Source of the DNA: Billgrantia zhangzhouensis
Lineage (GTDB): Bacteria > Pseudomonadota > Gammaproteobacteria > Pseudomonadales > Halomonadaceae
Assembly (NCBI RefSeq): GCF_021404465.1
Contig: NZ_JABFTT010000009.1
Location: 1 to 64,000 of the forward strand
Direction of reading: 5' to 3'
DNA: 64,000 nt
The notes under the pieces are model-generated. The model worked only from the letters and a program-made list of their open reading frames with translations. It searched no databases and was not told where the DNA came from. Below are positions 18,127 to 27,203 of this stretch, piece after piece. How positions within the stretch are numbered: position 1 is the first letter of the stretch; the number at the start of each line of letters is the position of its first letter. The position numbers were made by a program, and so were the translations under genes.

Positions 18127-18144
18127 GTGTCATGGTGCTGTCAC
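18127..18144 (+). promoter_or_regulatory. putative Pho box between ugpB and the EAL-GGDEF gene
   Basis: GTGTCAT-GGTG-CTGTCAC, one of the best matches in the window (6/7 and 7/7). It points toward the EAL-CBS-GGDEF gene whose ATG is 43 bases downstream. On the opposite strand only degenerate half-sites are seen ahead of ugpB, so one PhoB site may serve both divergent genes. Confidence 0.7.
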
Positions 18145-18187
18145 CGATGCGTTGCAATCTCTCCATGACGAAACCACGGGGCTGACC

Positions 18188-19927
18188 ATGACGACCTTCG
18201 ACACAGATGAGTGCGAACTCAGGGCGATCATAGAGGGCGAGCGGCTTACGCCATGCTTTCAACCCATCGTCGATGTCGCCAGGCAGTGCGTGCACGGCTA
18301 CGAGGCGCTGATCCGTGGTCCCGAAGGCTCCAGGCTGCACTCCCCGTTGGCCCTGTTCGAAGTGGCCATCCAGTCGGGCCTGCTGGTGGAGCTCGATCTG
18401 CTGTGCCGTCGCCTGGCGATTGCCGCCTTCGTGCGGCTAGGCTTGCCCGGTAGGCTGTTCCTCAACGTGATGCCGTTGACTATCGTCGAGCGGGACTTCA
18501 GCGAGGGGTTGACCCTGGGCTATCTGCGCGACCATGGGCTGGCTCCCAATCGTGTCGTCATCGAACTCACCGAACATCTGCCGATCACCGATTACGTGCT
18601 GATGCGCCAGGCGGTGGAGCACTATCGCGACATGGGCTTTCAGGTCGCGCTGGACGATCTGGGGGCCGGCCATTCGAGTCTGCGTCACTGGGCCGAGCTG
18701 CGCCCCGACTTCGTCAAGCTCGACCGCCACTTCATCACCGGCATCGATCAGGATCCCGACAAGCGGCAGTTCCTGCGCTCGATTCTCGATGTATCGCGCA
18801 GCCTCGGCTGTCAGCTGATAGCGGAAGGCGTGGAAACCGCCGAGGAGTACCGCTCACTATGGGAGCTGGATCGCAGCCTGTCGCTGTTGCAAGGCTACTA
18901 CTTTGCCCGTCCCAGCCAGACCCCGTCGAGAGATATTGGCCGCTCACTGCCGGTCGGAGCCTCGGCCCGTCACGGACTGGTACGCAGCGCCCACGCCATC
19001 ATGAAGCCGCTGGTACCGATCGAGCCGCGGATGCCGGTACTGGAGTTGAGCGGGCGGTTTCGTAGCGAGCCGGACCTGCGCTGTGTGGCGGTGGTGGAAA
19101 ACGACAGGCCGGTCGGTGTGGTGCGGCGCAGCGAGTTCCTGACGCTGTTCACCAATCCCTACAGTCATTCCTTGTTCGCCAGGCGTCTGGTGCGGGACAT
19201 GTGCGATTCGCGCTTCGTTGTGGCCGTCGATGAAACGCCGCTGACTCTACTCAGCCAGCAGCTCACTGACAGTGCGGATGTGCCCCAGGAGGATTTCGTC
19301 ATCGTCGACGGCGAGGGCCGCTATCGCGGCATGGGTAATATCGTCGACCTGCTGCGCGAAATCACCGCCATTCAGGTGCGTCAAGCGCGCCATGCCAACC
19401 CTCTCACCGGCTTGCCCGGGAACTTGATGATCAACGAGACGCTGGGCGAATGGCTGGAGCATGGCAAGGCCTTCACCGCTGTCTACTGCGATCTCGATAA
19501 CTTCAAGGCCTATAACGACGCCTACGGCTATGCGCGGGGCGACCGGGTGATCCTGGCGCTGGCTCAACTGCTCGACGAGCAGGTCGGTAAGACAGGGTTT
19601 GTCGGTCACGTCGGCGGCGACGACTTCATGCTGCTGCTGGACGATGCCGGTTGGGAGGCGTGCTGTCACCGTATTCTGACAGTATTCGGCGCCATGGCGC
19701 CGGACTTCTACGATGCGCAGGATCGTCGAGCCGGCGGAGTACGGGTCGAGAATCGGCAGGGCCGCGTGACGTTCTATCCCTTCGTCAGTCTGTCGCTGGC
19801 GGCAAAGCCGGTAAGTGATGGTCGCGGCCGCGACGTTCTGGCGATATCCGAAGATCTTTCCGAGCTCAAGCACCAGGCCAAGCGGCGATCCGGTAACAGC
19901 CTTTTCATTGAACGGCGAGGCGGATGA
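18188..19927 (+). CDS. EAL-CBS-GGDEF cyclic-di-GMP protein
   Basis: 579-aa cytosolic protein with an N-terminal EAL phosphodiesterase domain (FQPIVD at 24-29, EAL at 39-41, IELTE, LDDLGAGHSSL, KLDRHF, AEGVET, QGYYF), a CBS pair in the middle (about 255-385) and a C-terminal GGDEF domain. The EAL catalytic set appears complete, so hydrolysis of c-di-GMP is likely. The GGDEF site reads GGDDF (476-480), a conservative change whose activity is uncertain. CBS domains often sense nucleotides. The upstream Pho box suggests induction by low phosphate. Start at 18188; an in-frame ATG at 18101 would overlap the Pho box. Confidence 0.88.
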   Translation: MTTFDTDECELRAIIEGERLTPCFQPIVDVARQCVHGYEALIRGPEGSRLHSPLALFEVAIQSGLLVELDLLCRRLAIAAFVRLGLPGRLFLNVMPLTIVERDFSEGLTLGYLRDHGLAPNRVVIELTEHLPITDYVLMRQAVEHYRDMGFQVALDDLGAGHSSLRHWAELRPDFVKLDRHFITGIDQDPDKRQFLRSILDVSRSLGCQLIAEGVETAEEYRSLWELDRSLSLLQGYYFARPSQTPSRDIGRSLPVGASARHGLVRSAHAIMKPLVPIEPRMPVLELSGRFRSEPDLRCVAVVENDRPVGVVRRSEFLTLFTNPYSHSLFARRLVRDMCDSRFVVAVDETPLTLLSQQLTDSADVPQEDFVIVDGEGRYRGMGNIVDLLREITAIQVRQARHANPLTGLPGNLMINETLGEWLEHGKAFTAVYCDLDNFKAYNDAYGYARGDRVILALAQLLDEQVGKTGFVGHVGGDDFMLLLDDAGWEACCHRILTVFGAMAPDFYDAQDRRAGGVRVENRQGRVTFYPFVSLSLAAKPVSDGRGRDVLAISEDLSELKHQAKRRSGNSLFIERRGG

Positions 19928-19963
19928 GAACCGGCCCCACGACACGCGAGGCCGGCTGTTGCG

Positions 19964-21385
19964 TTATTCGGCGCTGAGCGACAGCGTGAAGCTTCCACTC
20001 TCGCTGTCGCCGTAGGCCCGGGCGGTGGCGCGGTAGGTGCCCGCCTCCAGGTGAGTGGCGATGCGAGAGTTCATCCCCTCGCCACCGTCATCGTCGCTGA
20101 GAAAAAGCCCCGCACCTTCGAGTTCTAGATACGCGTCGAAATCGTTGGATTGTAGATCCAGGCGATAGTTGCCGGCCTCCTCGATCACGATTTCATAGAC
20201 GTTGCGTTCCCCCGCCTCCAGCCACGCCTGCAGTGCACGACCGCTCTCCAGTTGTCCTTCGCTGACGAGTTCGTCGAGGGCGATGGCGGCGGCATGCAGC
20301 TCGAACAGGCCGCTGCCCTGGCCGCTGTGGCTGCGAGCCAGTACGGTGTACTCGCCGGCTTCCAGCGAGCGGATCAGCCGCGCGTTCAGCCCTTCGCCGC
20401 CATCGTCGTCGCTGGCAAAGACCCCATCGCCGTGCAGCTCCAAAAAAGCATCGAAGTCGGTGGAAAGCATGTCCAGCGTCACCATCGCCGGCGCCTCGAG
20501 AGTGAGCTGGTACTCGAGGCCGTTGCCACTGAACCAGCCGAACAGCGGCTCGTCGACGATCAGTGCACCACTGTTGCGCAGCGTCTCATCGCTGGCCAGC
20601 TCATGGAGACCCAGTTCTAGGGTGTAGAGACCGCTGTCCTGTCCGTAGGCGCTGCGGGCGGTGAGGCGATACTCCCCGGGCTCCAGGAAATCGGCGATGC
20701 GGGCGTCCAGGTTGCCGGCGCTGTCGTCGTCCTCACGGCGATAGCCATTGGGACCTTCGAGCACCAGGTAGGCGTCTACGTCGCTGGAGCGCATCTCGAA
20801 CTGATAGAGGCCGCTCTCCTCAATGGTTACGCTAAAGGTATCGCCACCGTCCTGCAGCCAGCCGTCGGCGCGGGAGGGCATGGCCAGCGTATCGCTGGTC
20901 GTCAGCTCCATTTCCCGGGTAGTGAGGGTGAAGGGGCCGTAGCTGTGCATGTCCTGACCGCTGACCACCACCATGTATTGGCCGCTCTCGTCGATCCGGC
21001 GACGCAGCGAGGTTGCCGACGAGACGTCGTAATACATGGGGCCTGCGCTGGCGGCAAGCAGTTGCAGCTCGGAATCGTAGAGCGAGAGCGTGCCATGCAG
21101 AGGGCCGCCGAGCTCGATCTCGATCAGGCTTCCCTCTTCCAAGGGAAGGTGAAAACGCTCGAAGCGGCTGCCATCCTTGCCGTTGAGCTCGCTGGACGAG
21201 GTGAGTTCGCTGCGCAGTCGTTCGCCAAGTTGTAAGGCCGGTGTTGAGACGGTGTCGTCCGCTACGGCCTGGTCGACGGCCGGGACGGGGGCGGTCGGGC
21301 TATTTGGTACTTGCCAGCCAACGATCAAACCGATGGCGGCGCCGCCTAGGGCGGCAAGGGTAATGGTGGAGGCGCGATTGGCCAT
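19964..21385 (-). CDS. exported protein with pre-peptidase C-terminal (PPC)-like repeats
   Basis: 473-aa protein with an N-terminal hydrophobic signal/anchor (about residues 6-24: TITLAALGGAAIGLIVGW) and several ~100-residue beta-rich repeats. Three obvious copies carry a Y/F-LEL.G....DDD motif, then an N-aRI...LE-G-Y sequence and end in TARS-like strands; a more divergent copy lies N-terminal. This pattern fits PPC domains usually found on secreted proteases, but no peptidase domain is present. Strongly acidic, as expected for a halophile's exported protein. The ATG at 21385 follows AAGGACG. Role unknown. Confidence 0.75.
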   Translation of the reverse strand: MANRASTITLAALGGAAIGLIVGWQVPNSPTAPVPAVDQAVADDTVSTPALQLGERLRSELTSSSELNGKDGSRFERFHLPLEEGSLIEIELGGPLHGTLSLYDSELQLLAASAGPMYYDVSSATSLRRRIDESGQYMVVVSGQDMHSYGPFTLTTREMELTTSDTLAMPSRADGWLQDGGDTFSVTIEESGLYQFEMRSSDVDAYLVLEGPNGYRREDDDSAGNLDARIADFLEPGEYRLTARSAYGQDSGLYTLELGLHELASDETLRNSGALIVDEPLFGWFSGNGLEYQLTLEAPAMVTLDMLSTDFDAFLELHGDGVFASDDDGGEGLNARLIRSLEAGEYTVLARSHSGQGSGLFELHAAAIALDELVSEGQLESGRALQAWLEAGERNVYEIVIEEAGNYRLDLQSNDFDAYLELEGAGLFLSDDDGGEGMNSRIATHLEAGTYRATARAYGDSESGSFTLSLSAE

Positions 21386-21433
21386 GAAAGCGTCCTTGTT
21401 CGATGGCAAGCATCGGTAAGAGGGCCCGCGAGG

Positions 21434-21450
21434 GGTTACATTGCGTAACC
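21434..21450 (-). promoter_or_regulatory. promoter with overlapping palindrome upstream of PPC-like gene
   Basis: GGTTAC-ATTGC-GTAACC is a perfect 6-bp inverted repeat. On the minus strand a perfect TATAAT lies at 21456-21451, immediately upstream, placing the palindrome over the likely transcription start. This is where a repressor operator would sit. No good -35 was seen. Confidence 0.45.
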
Positions 21451-21666
21451 ATTATATGCCGGGTCTGCGTTGAGGGATATGTGCTGAATAGGCGCTGACT
21501 TTGGAGAGCAGAAGGGCGGTTTCTGGCACGGTAATGGCGAGGCGTTGCTTTGGTAACGGGCATCGAGCGGTGGGCATGACGAACGCAGCCTTCGTCAATG
21601 GCGTTGGCTAAAGTGGAAAATTTGTGTGTAGGCTAACGGTTTCCATGCCGCTGCCGGAGCCGCTCC

Positions 21667-22899
21667 ATGCCAATCCCGCCATCCACAGCGATGCCTGTCA
21701 CTTCCCGAGCGGAGGGCTGGTGGGTGCTGGCGGCAACGACCTGGATACAGGTGCTGTGCAGTGGTGGCATGCTGCTGGTGCCTACCTTGGCGCCCCAGAT
21801 CGCGGCAGCCTTCGGGGTAGCCACGAATCTGGTCGGGCTCCAGGTCAGTCTGCTATATGGCGTGGCGATGCTGGCCTCGCTGCAGTCGGCGGTGGTGGCG
21901 CGCCGCCTGGGCGGATGTCGTTCCAGCCAACTGGCGATGGTGCTGGTGATGGTGGGCTGCCTGCTGGCCCTGCTCGGCAGCCCTTTGGCATTACTGGCCA
22001 TGACGTTTCTGCTGGGTTTGGCCTATGGCATGACCAGTCCCGCGGCGGCGGAGCTGCTGACCCGCTTCACGCCCGCCGAACGGCGCAACCTGGTCTACTC
22101 CATCAAGCAGACCGGTGTACCTCTGGGCGGGGTACTGGCCGGCCTGTTGGCTCCGCCGTTGGCGGCCCTTTGGAACTGGCAGGCGGCCTTTCTGGCAGTG
22201 GGAGCTGCCTGTCTCGTCACCTTGCTGCTGCTTCAGCTCCGGCGCGCCTTGTGGGATGCAACGCGGGATGCCAGCGTACGCATGCAGGGGGGCGGAAGCC
22301 TGACCGTGCTGTACCGCTCCCGGGCCATGCGCTGGCTGGGTGCCACCGGCTTCTGCCTTTCGGCAGCACAGCTTTCGCTGCTCAGCTTTGCGGTGGCTTA
22401 CATGGTGGAGGAGCTGCTGCTGTCCCTGGTGGCAGCGGGTGCGGTCGTATCGATGGTGCACGTGGCGGGGGTAGCCGGACGTCTGGCTTGGGGTGCTCTG
22501 GCGGACCGATTGAGGGCCGGTCTGCCAGTATTGTTCGGCTTGACGGGCGCCATCGCTTTGGTCTTCCTGTTGCTATCGGTACTGAGCGGCGCGCTTCCTA
22601 CCTGGCTGATCATCGCCCTGATGGTGATCGCCGGTGCCACGGCCGTGGGCTGGAACGGTGTCTACCTGGCCGAGGTGGCCCGGCGCTGCGAGCCGGGAGA
22701 GGTGGGCGAAGCTACCGCCGCGGTACTCGTGCTGACCTATATGGGGGTGCTGGTAGGGCCGGCACTGTTCAGCCTGATCGTCTGGCTGAGCGACAGTTAC
22801 GCCATAGGGTTCCTGCTGCCGACAGCGACTGGTGCACTGGCGGTGATCTGTCTGCTGCGCTGCGTACGCAGCAGCAGGGTGGTGGACGGCGATGCCTGA
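21667..22899 (+). CDS. MFS transporter
   Basis: Major facilitator superfamily inner-membrane protein, 410 aa, with about twelve hydrophobic segments. The loop after TM2 (VVARRLGGCR) and the PAERRNLVYSIKQTGVPLGG stretch are common in MFS members related to CynX/NimT. GGAG precedes the ATG. It converges with the histidine phosphatase gene at its 3' end (6 bases apart). Substrate unknown. Confidence 0.82.
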   Translation: MPIPPSTAMPVTSRAEGWWVLAATTWIQVLCSGGMLLVPTLAPQIAAAFGVATNLVGLQVSLLYGVAMLASLQSAVVARRLGGCRSSQLAMVLVMVGCLLALLGSPLALLAMTFLLGLAYGMTSPAAAELLTRFTPAERRNLVYSIKQTGVPLGGVLAGLLAPPLAALWNWQAAFLAVGAACLVTLLLLQLRRALWDATRDASVRMQGGGSLTVLYRSRAMRWLGATGFCLSAAQLSLLSFAVAYMVEELLLSLVAAGAVVSMVHVAGVAGRLAWGALADRLRAGLPVLFGLTGAIALVFLLLSVLSGALPTWLIIALMVIAGATAVGWNGVYLAEVARRCEPGEVGEATAAVLVLTYMGVLVGPALFSLIVWLSDSYAIGFLLPTATGALAVICLLRCVRSSRVVDGDA

Positions 22900-22905
22900 C
22901 GACCG

Positions 22906-23538
22906 TTACCGGCCGATCCACTCCACCAGGCTGGTCCCGCCCAGTGCGTGGCGCTCATGGCGAAGGCGGCAGGTAGCGGCATAGGGAAGATCGAAGGCCA
23001 GGATGCGCGAGAGTGGCTGTTCTAGCACCTGGCGCAGCATGGCATTGGTCACGAACAGATGGCAGACCACCAGCAAGTGGCGGCCGGGTGGCGTTTCCAC
23101 CAGCTCCTGCCAGGCCGCGCCCACGCGCTTGTCGAAGGCCTCGACGCTTTCTCCACCGGGTGGCGACGTCCTGCTGGGGTCGGCCCACAGGGCGGCCTGG
23201 AGGTCCATAGCCTGTTCCAGGGCCCGCACCTCGGCATGGGTCTTGCCTTCCCAGGCGCCGAGGTCCATCTCCGCGAGCCTCGGGTCCACCGTCACTGGCA
23301 GATCATGGGTCTCGCCCAGCCACAGGGCAAACTCGCGACAGCGGGCCAGCGGCGAGGTAACGATGGCGTCCCACGGCGGAGTGCCTTCGATCAAGAGTTC
23401 GTCGGTGGCGCACTGCATCTGCTGCCAGCCCCGCTCACTGAGCGGGTGGTCGGTAGTGCCGCGCAGCATGCGGCCGCCCACCGGCTCGCCGTGGCGGATC
23501 AGGTCGAGAGTGGTCACCTCGGCGTCGATAAAGCGCAT
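22906..23538 (-). CDS. histidine phosphatase family protein
   Basis: 210-aa member of the histidine phosphatase (phosphoglycerate-mutase-like) superfamily, resembling alpha-ribazole phosphatases. The catalytic RHG motif is in LDLIRHGEPVGG; TSPLARCREFA and EMDLGAWEGKTHAE follow, and the second His is in VVCHLFVTNAML. It starts 23 bases after the second phnE stop, so it belongs to the phnDCEE operon. A phosphatase co-transcribed with this importer suggests that at least some imported ligands are phosphate esters. The N-terminal start was chosen at 23538; upstream frame lacks family sequence. Confidence 0.85.
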   Translation of the reverse strand: MRFIDAEVTTLDLIRHGEPVGGRMLRGTTDHPLSERGWQQMQCATDELLIEGTPPWDAIVTSPLARCREFALWLGETHDLPVTVDPRLAEMDLGAWEGKTHAEVRALEQAMDLQAALWADPSRTSPPGGESVEAFDKRVGAAWQELVETPPGRHLLVVCHLFVTNAMLRQVLEQPLSRILAFDLPYAATCRLRHERHALGGTSLVEWIGR

Positions 23539-23561
23539 GGTCGGTTTCCCGTGGCGGTGGA

Positions 23562-24377
23562 TCAGATGATGGCGTGGCGCACCCGGGCGGATATCCACTC
23601 CGAGGCGAGCACGGTGACGAAGATCAACACGAAAATGACGCTGACCTGGTTCCAGGCCAGACTGTTGATCGCGGCATTGAGCTGTAGCCCGATGCCCCCG
23701 GCGCCCACCAGTCCCAGCACCGTGGATTCGCGGATGTTGATGTCCCAACGATAGACGCTGATGCCGGCGAAGGCGGGCATGATCTGGGGCAGTACGCCGT
23801 AGCTCATCACCTGCAGACGCCCGGCGCCGGTGGCGCTGATCGCTTCCACCGGGGTGGGATGGATCTCCTCGATGGCCTCATAGAGCAGCTTGCCGATGAA
23901 GCCGATGGAGCGCAGGGCGATGGCGATGATACCGGCGAGCACGCCCGGGCCCAGAATGGTTACCAGCAGCATGGCCCAGATCAGCGAGTTGATGGAGCGC
24001 GACGAGACGATGATCACCAGCGCGGCGCTGCGCACCAGCGGGTGTGGTGAGGTATTGCGGGCCGCCAGGAAGGCTACCGGGAAGGCCATGGCGATGCCCA
24101 GCAGCGTACCCAGGGTAGCGATGTTGAGGGTATCCCACATCGGCTTCCACAGCCGGTGGGCGTAGCTCCACTGGGGCGGCAGCATGCGGCTGATGAGGTC
24201 GCTACCCTGGCGGCCGGCGTCCTCGACGAAGACCCACATGGTGTTGTCGGAGATCACCTTCCAGCACAGCAGGAAGAGGCAGGCGCCGGCCAGCCAGCCG
24301 AGATACTGCAGCCACTGGGCGCGGGTGGTGCGCAGGCGCCAGATCGGCGTACCTTGCGAAGTCGTCGAAACGGGCAT
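23562..24377 (-). CDS. phnE: phosphonate-type ABC permease PhnE (second copy in operon)
   Basis: Inner-membrane permease, 271 aa, about six hydrophobic segments. The PhnE pattern is clear: WDTLNIATLGTLLGIAMAFP, the EAA-like loop AISATGAGRLQVMSYGVLPQI, YRWDINIRESTVLGLVGAGGIG near the C-terminus. Together with the preceding permease it probably forms a heterodimeric channel for the PhnD-like protein at 26.1-27.1 kb. Nine bases separate it from the upstream permease gene. Confidence 0.9.
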   Translation of the reverse strand: MPVSTTSQGTPIWRLRTTRAQWLQYLGWLAGACLFLLCWKVISDNTMWVFVEDAGRQGSDLISRMLPPQWSYAHRLWKPMWDTLNIATLGTLLGIAMAFPVAFLAARNTSPHPLVRSAALVIIVSSRSINSLIWAMLLVTILGPGVLAGIIAIALRSIGFIGKLLYEAIEEIHPTPVEAISATGAGRLQVMSYGVLPQIMPAFAGISVYRWDINIRESTVLGLVGAGGIGLQLNAAINSLAWNQVSVIFVLIFVTVLASEWISARVRHAII

Positions 24378-24386
24378 GGAGATTTC

Positions 24387-25196
24387 CTATTGCGTCCAGC
24401 GGCGAATATGGCTCGATGAGTACTCGCACAACAGCACGATCGCGATAATGATCAAGAGTATTGCCGCCGAGGTGTCGTACTCGTAGCGGCTGATCGAGGT
24501 GTTGAGGGTGGCGCCGATGCCGCCCGCCCCGACGATGCCGATCACCGCCGATTCGCGGAAGTTGATGTCCAGGCGATACATCGAGAGCCCGATCAGGCGG
24601 GGCATCACCTGCGGCTGCACGGCATGGTTCATGATCTGCCACCAGTTGGCCCCGGTGGCGCGGACTGCCTCCACCTGGCGCCAGTCCAGGTCCTCGATGT
24701 CCTCGGCCAACAGCTTGGCCATGAAACCGATGGTGGCGAAGGCCAGGGTGATCATGCCGGCCAGGGGGCCGAAGCCGAACATCACCACGAACAGTATGGC
24801 GATGATGATCTCCTGGAAGGTACGCGATACGGTGATGATGCCGCGGCACAGATAGTAGATGGGCCAGGGCGCGATGTTGCGCGCTGCGCCAAGCCCCACC
24901 GGGATCGACAGAGCCACGCCGATCACCGTCGAGGTGACGGTCATGGTCAGGCTCTCGAGAATGCCGTCGATGATGTCGCCGCGGCGGCTGATGAAGTCCG
25001 GCTGGGTAAAGGCCGCTAGAAAATTGAGGCCGCGGCCGGCTCCTTCGGCGACCCGTGCCCAGTTGACCTCCACCGAGGCCAGCGCCAGCACCAGATAGAC
25101 GGCAAGACCTAGCGCCAGCCCCCAGCGCAACTGCGGATTCTCGATCAGCGGCAGACGCCGCCACTGGCCTGCCCGGGCCTGCTCCTGGCGGCTCAT
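24387..25196 (-). CDS. phnE: phosphonate-type ABC permease PhnE (first copy in operon)
   Basis: Inner-membrane permease, 269 aa. [20 protein letters not shown], the loop [21 protein letters not shown] and [22 protein letters not shown] mark it as PhnE family. The start at 25196 overlaps the phnC stop (ATGA), which fixes the choice over a much longer upstream frame. The heteromeric phnEE pair is known from several phosphonate/phosphite importers. Confidence 0.9.
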   Translation of the reverse strand: MSRQEQARAGQWRRLPLIENPQLRWGLALGLAVYLVLALASVEVNWARVAEGAGRGLNFLAAFTQPDFISRRGDIIDGILESLTMTVTSTVIGVALSIPVGLGAARNIAPWPIYYLCRGIITVSRTFQEIIIAILFVVMFGFGPLAGMITLAFATIGFMAKLLAEDIEDLDWRQVEAVRATGANWWQIMNHAVQPQVMPRLIGLSMYRLDINFRESAVIGIVGAGGIGATLNTSISRYEYDTSAAILLIIIAIVLLCEYSSSHIRRWTQ

Positions 25197-26026
25197 GAAG
25201 CGCCACCGGTGGCCAAGTTGAGGTGAGCGGTGGGCGCCGGCGTGGCGGGCTCGCCCTCCGTTTCTTCCTCTTGAACCCGGGTGTCCCACTCCTCCTCGCC
25301 GTAGATAGTGGTCAGGGTCTCGGCATCCAGCTCGCCGGGTTTGCCGTCGAAGACGATCTGGCCGGCGCGCAGGCCGACGATGCGATCGGCGAACTGCTGG
25401 GCGAGAGCCACGTCGTGGATGTTGATGATGGCAGCCAGATTGCGCTCGGCACACAGCTCGCGGATCAGGCGCATGATCTGGCGTGAGGTCTTGGGGTCGA
25501 GGCTCGCGGTGGGCTCATCCACCAAGAGCAGGCGCGGGCTCTGGATCAGGGCTCGGGCGATACCCACCCGCTGGCGCTGCCCCCCGGAGAGCGCATCGGC
25601 GCGTTTGTCCAGGGCGTGCGGCAGGCCGACCCGATCGAGCAGGCGGAAGGCTTCGGCAATGTCTTCCTGCGAGTAGCGACGCGTGAAGCTGCGCCAGAAG
25701 CCGACGTAGCCGAGACGGCCAGAGAGCACGTTCTCCATCACCGTGAGACGATCCACCAGGGCGTACTCCTGAAAGATCATGGCCATGGAGCGGCGTGCCC
25801 GGCGTAGCGCCGCGCCGGAAAGCCGGGTCAGCTCGGTATCCTCCAGGCGGATGCTGCCGCTGGTGGGTTCCACCAAGCGATTGACGCAGCGAATCAGTGT
25901 GCTCTTGCCGGCCCCGGAGGGGCCGATCAGGGCCATGACCTGGCCGCGTGGCAATGTCAGGTCGATGTCGGACAGAGCGCGGTCCCCGGTGGGGTAGCGC
26001 TTGGAGACCTGGGATAGAGTCAGCAT
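25193..26026 (-). CDS. phnC: phosphonate-type ABC ATP-binding protein PhnC
   Basis: ATPase subunit of 277 aa. Walker [13 protein letters not shown], signature [17 protein letters not shown], Walker [13 protein letters not shown] and the switch His in [15 protein letters not shown] are visible; [12 protein letters not shown] and [20 protein letters not shown] are typical of PhnC. Start at 26026 with AGGGAG upstream; ATG at 26047 would add seven residues. The C-terminal ~30 residues are acidic and Pro/Thr-rich. Confidence 0.9.
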   Translation of the reverse strand: MLTLSQVSKRYPTGDRALSDIDLTLPRGQVMALIGPSGAGKSTLIRCVNRLVEPTSGSIRLEDTELTRLSGAALRRARRSMAMIFQEYALVDRLTVMENVLSGRLGYVGFWRSFTRRYSQEDIAEAFRLLDRVGLPHALDKRADALSGGQRQRVGIARALIQSPRLLLVDEPTASLDPKTSRQIMRLIRELCAERNLAAIINIHDVALAQQFADRIVGLRAGQIVFDGKPGELDAETLTTIYGEEEWDTRVQEEETEGEPATPAPTAHLNLATGGAS

Positions 26027-26057
26027 GGTGCAGCTCCCTTCTTTCATGCACGGAGCA

Positions 26058-26076
26058 GCCGGGGCGTTTCCCCGGC
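26058..26076 (-). promoter_or_regulatory. hairpin 1 between phnD and phnC
   Basis: Perfect 7-bp stem GCCGGGG/CCCCGGC with a 5-base loop, in the 92-base gap between the binding-protein stop and phnC. It lies 17 bases from a second hairpin. Likely role is 3' protection of the phnD message or partial termination. Confidence 0.65.
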
Positions 26077-26092
26077 CACTCGTGTGGTGTCA

Positions 26093-26109
26093 GGCTGCGA
26101 TGCGCAGCC
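26093..26109 (-). promoter_or_regulatory. hairpin 2 between phnD and phnC
   Basis: Perfect 7-bp stem GGCTGCG/CGCAGCC with a 3-base loop, only 9 bases after the phnD stop codon. Forms a tandem pair with the hairpin at 26058-26076. No T-tract. Confidence 0.6.
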
Positions 26110-26118
26110 GTTCCCGCA

Positions 26119-27084
26119 TCAGTCGCAGTCGTAGGTGACGCCATTGGCGTCGGCGATGGTGCGGATCACCGACCAATGCTCTTCATAGGTGATGGGAATG
26201 AACTGAGCTTCCCCGGAGTTGGCGAATTCGGCTTCCAGCGGAGTGCCCGACCAGTCGTAGCTGAAGAAGGCCTCCTGGATCTGCTCCTGGAGTTCCGGCT
26301 TCAGGTTGTGAGCAAGGCCGTAGGCGGTGGTGGGAAAGGTTTCGGAGGTATAGATGACCTCGTAGTCGCCTTCGTTGATCACACCGCGGGCCAGCATGCG
26401 GTGGGCGACCGAGTTGGCAATGGCGGCGGCGTCGTAGTCACGGTTGATCACGCCGAGGATGGAGTTGTCATGCGAGCCGGAGAAGGCGGTTTCGAAGTCT
26501 TCGTCGGCCTCCATGCTGTACTCGCTGCGCAGCAGTGCCGAGGGGGCGCGGAAACCGGAATTGGATGTGGGCGAGGTGAACGCCAACTGACGACCGGCCA
26601 GGTCCTCCATGCTTTCGATGCCGCTATCCGGGTGCGTGATGATCTCCATCTCGTAGCCGTAGCTGCCGTCCTCGGCGGCCATGATGGCGAAGGGACGGAA
26701 GCCGCCGCAGTTCACTGCCACCGGCACGCCGCCAGTGTTGAAGCCGGCCACATGCAGACGACCAGCACGCAGTGCCTCCTGCTGGGCGGCGTTGGACTGT
26801 ACCGGGAAGAACTGCACCCGCTTGCCGGTCGCTTCGCCCAGATGATCGAGGAAGTCGGCCCAGACGTCGGCATAGACGGCCGGGTCTTCCACCGGGGTGT
26901 AGGCGAACACCAGCGTGCTAGGGTCGACCCACTGAGATTCGTCACTGGGAATGTCGGCAATCATGTCGCCATCGGTATCGGTATAGCGCGAGGAGAGGTC
27001 GGCGCTGGCCTGAAACGCCATGGTGGCCAGGACGCCGGTAACGGCGGTACGCAGCAGCAGAGGGGAGAAACGTTGGGACAGCAT
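26119..27084 (-). CDS. phnD: PhnD-family ABC substrate-binding protein
   Basis: Periplasmic binding protein, 321 aa, of the PhnD/SsuA/transferrin-like family. A signal peptide ends at QASA (about residue 28). The mature N-terminus has an unusual ~30-residue acidic leader (RYTDTDGDMIADIPSDE) before the LVFAYTPVEDPAVYADVW strand. The FTSPTSNSGFRAPSALL ligand loop is visible. First gene of phnD-C-E-E-phosphatase, with a Pho box 86 bases upstream. The ligand could be a phosphonate, phosphite or phosphate ester; no C-P lyase genes are in the window. Confidence 0.88.
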   Translation of the reverse strand: MLSQRFSPLLLRTAVTGVLATMAFQASADLSSRYTDTDGDMIADIPSDESQWVDPSTLVFAYTPVEDPAVYADVWADFLDHLGEATGKRVQFFPVQSNAAQQEALRAGRLHVAGFNTGGVPVAVNCGGFRPFAIMAAEDGSYGYEMEIITHPDSGIESMEDLAGRQLAFTSPTSNSGFRAPSALLRSEYSMEADEDFETAFSGSHDNSILGVINRDYDAAAIANSVAHRMLARGVINEGDYEVIYTSETFPTTAYGLAHNLKPELQEQIQEAFFSYDWSGTPLEAEFANSGEAQFIPITYEEHWSVIRTIADANGVTYDCD

Positions 27085-27169
27085 TGTCGATCACCTGTTT
27101 TGCGGAAGGGTAGCGAACTGTTACGGCTGCCATCCTGCTGTCTTGGCATTACGACTTGCGGTCCATTGC

Positions 27170-27187
27170 GTGACGGTTGGGTGACGG
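27170..27187 (-). promoter_or_regulatory. putative Pho box of the first phn operon
   Basis: Minus strand CCGTCAC-CCAA-CCGTCAC: two identical 7-bp half-sites with a 4-base spacer, 86 bases upstream of the binding-protein ATG and pointing at it. The box lies just beyond the stop codon of the PAP2 gene. Confidence 0.72.
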
Positions 27188-27203
27188 CTCTGTGAATGCG
27201 ACC

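Noticed and set aside
19931..19955. Terminator between the EAL-GGDEF gene and the PPC-repeat gene
   Set aside because: CCGGCC/GGCCGG stem is only 6 bp with a 13-base loop and no T-run.
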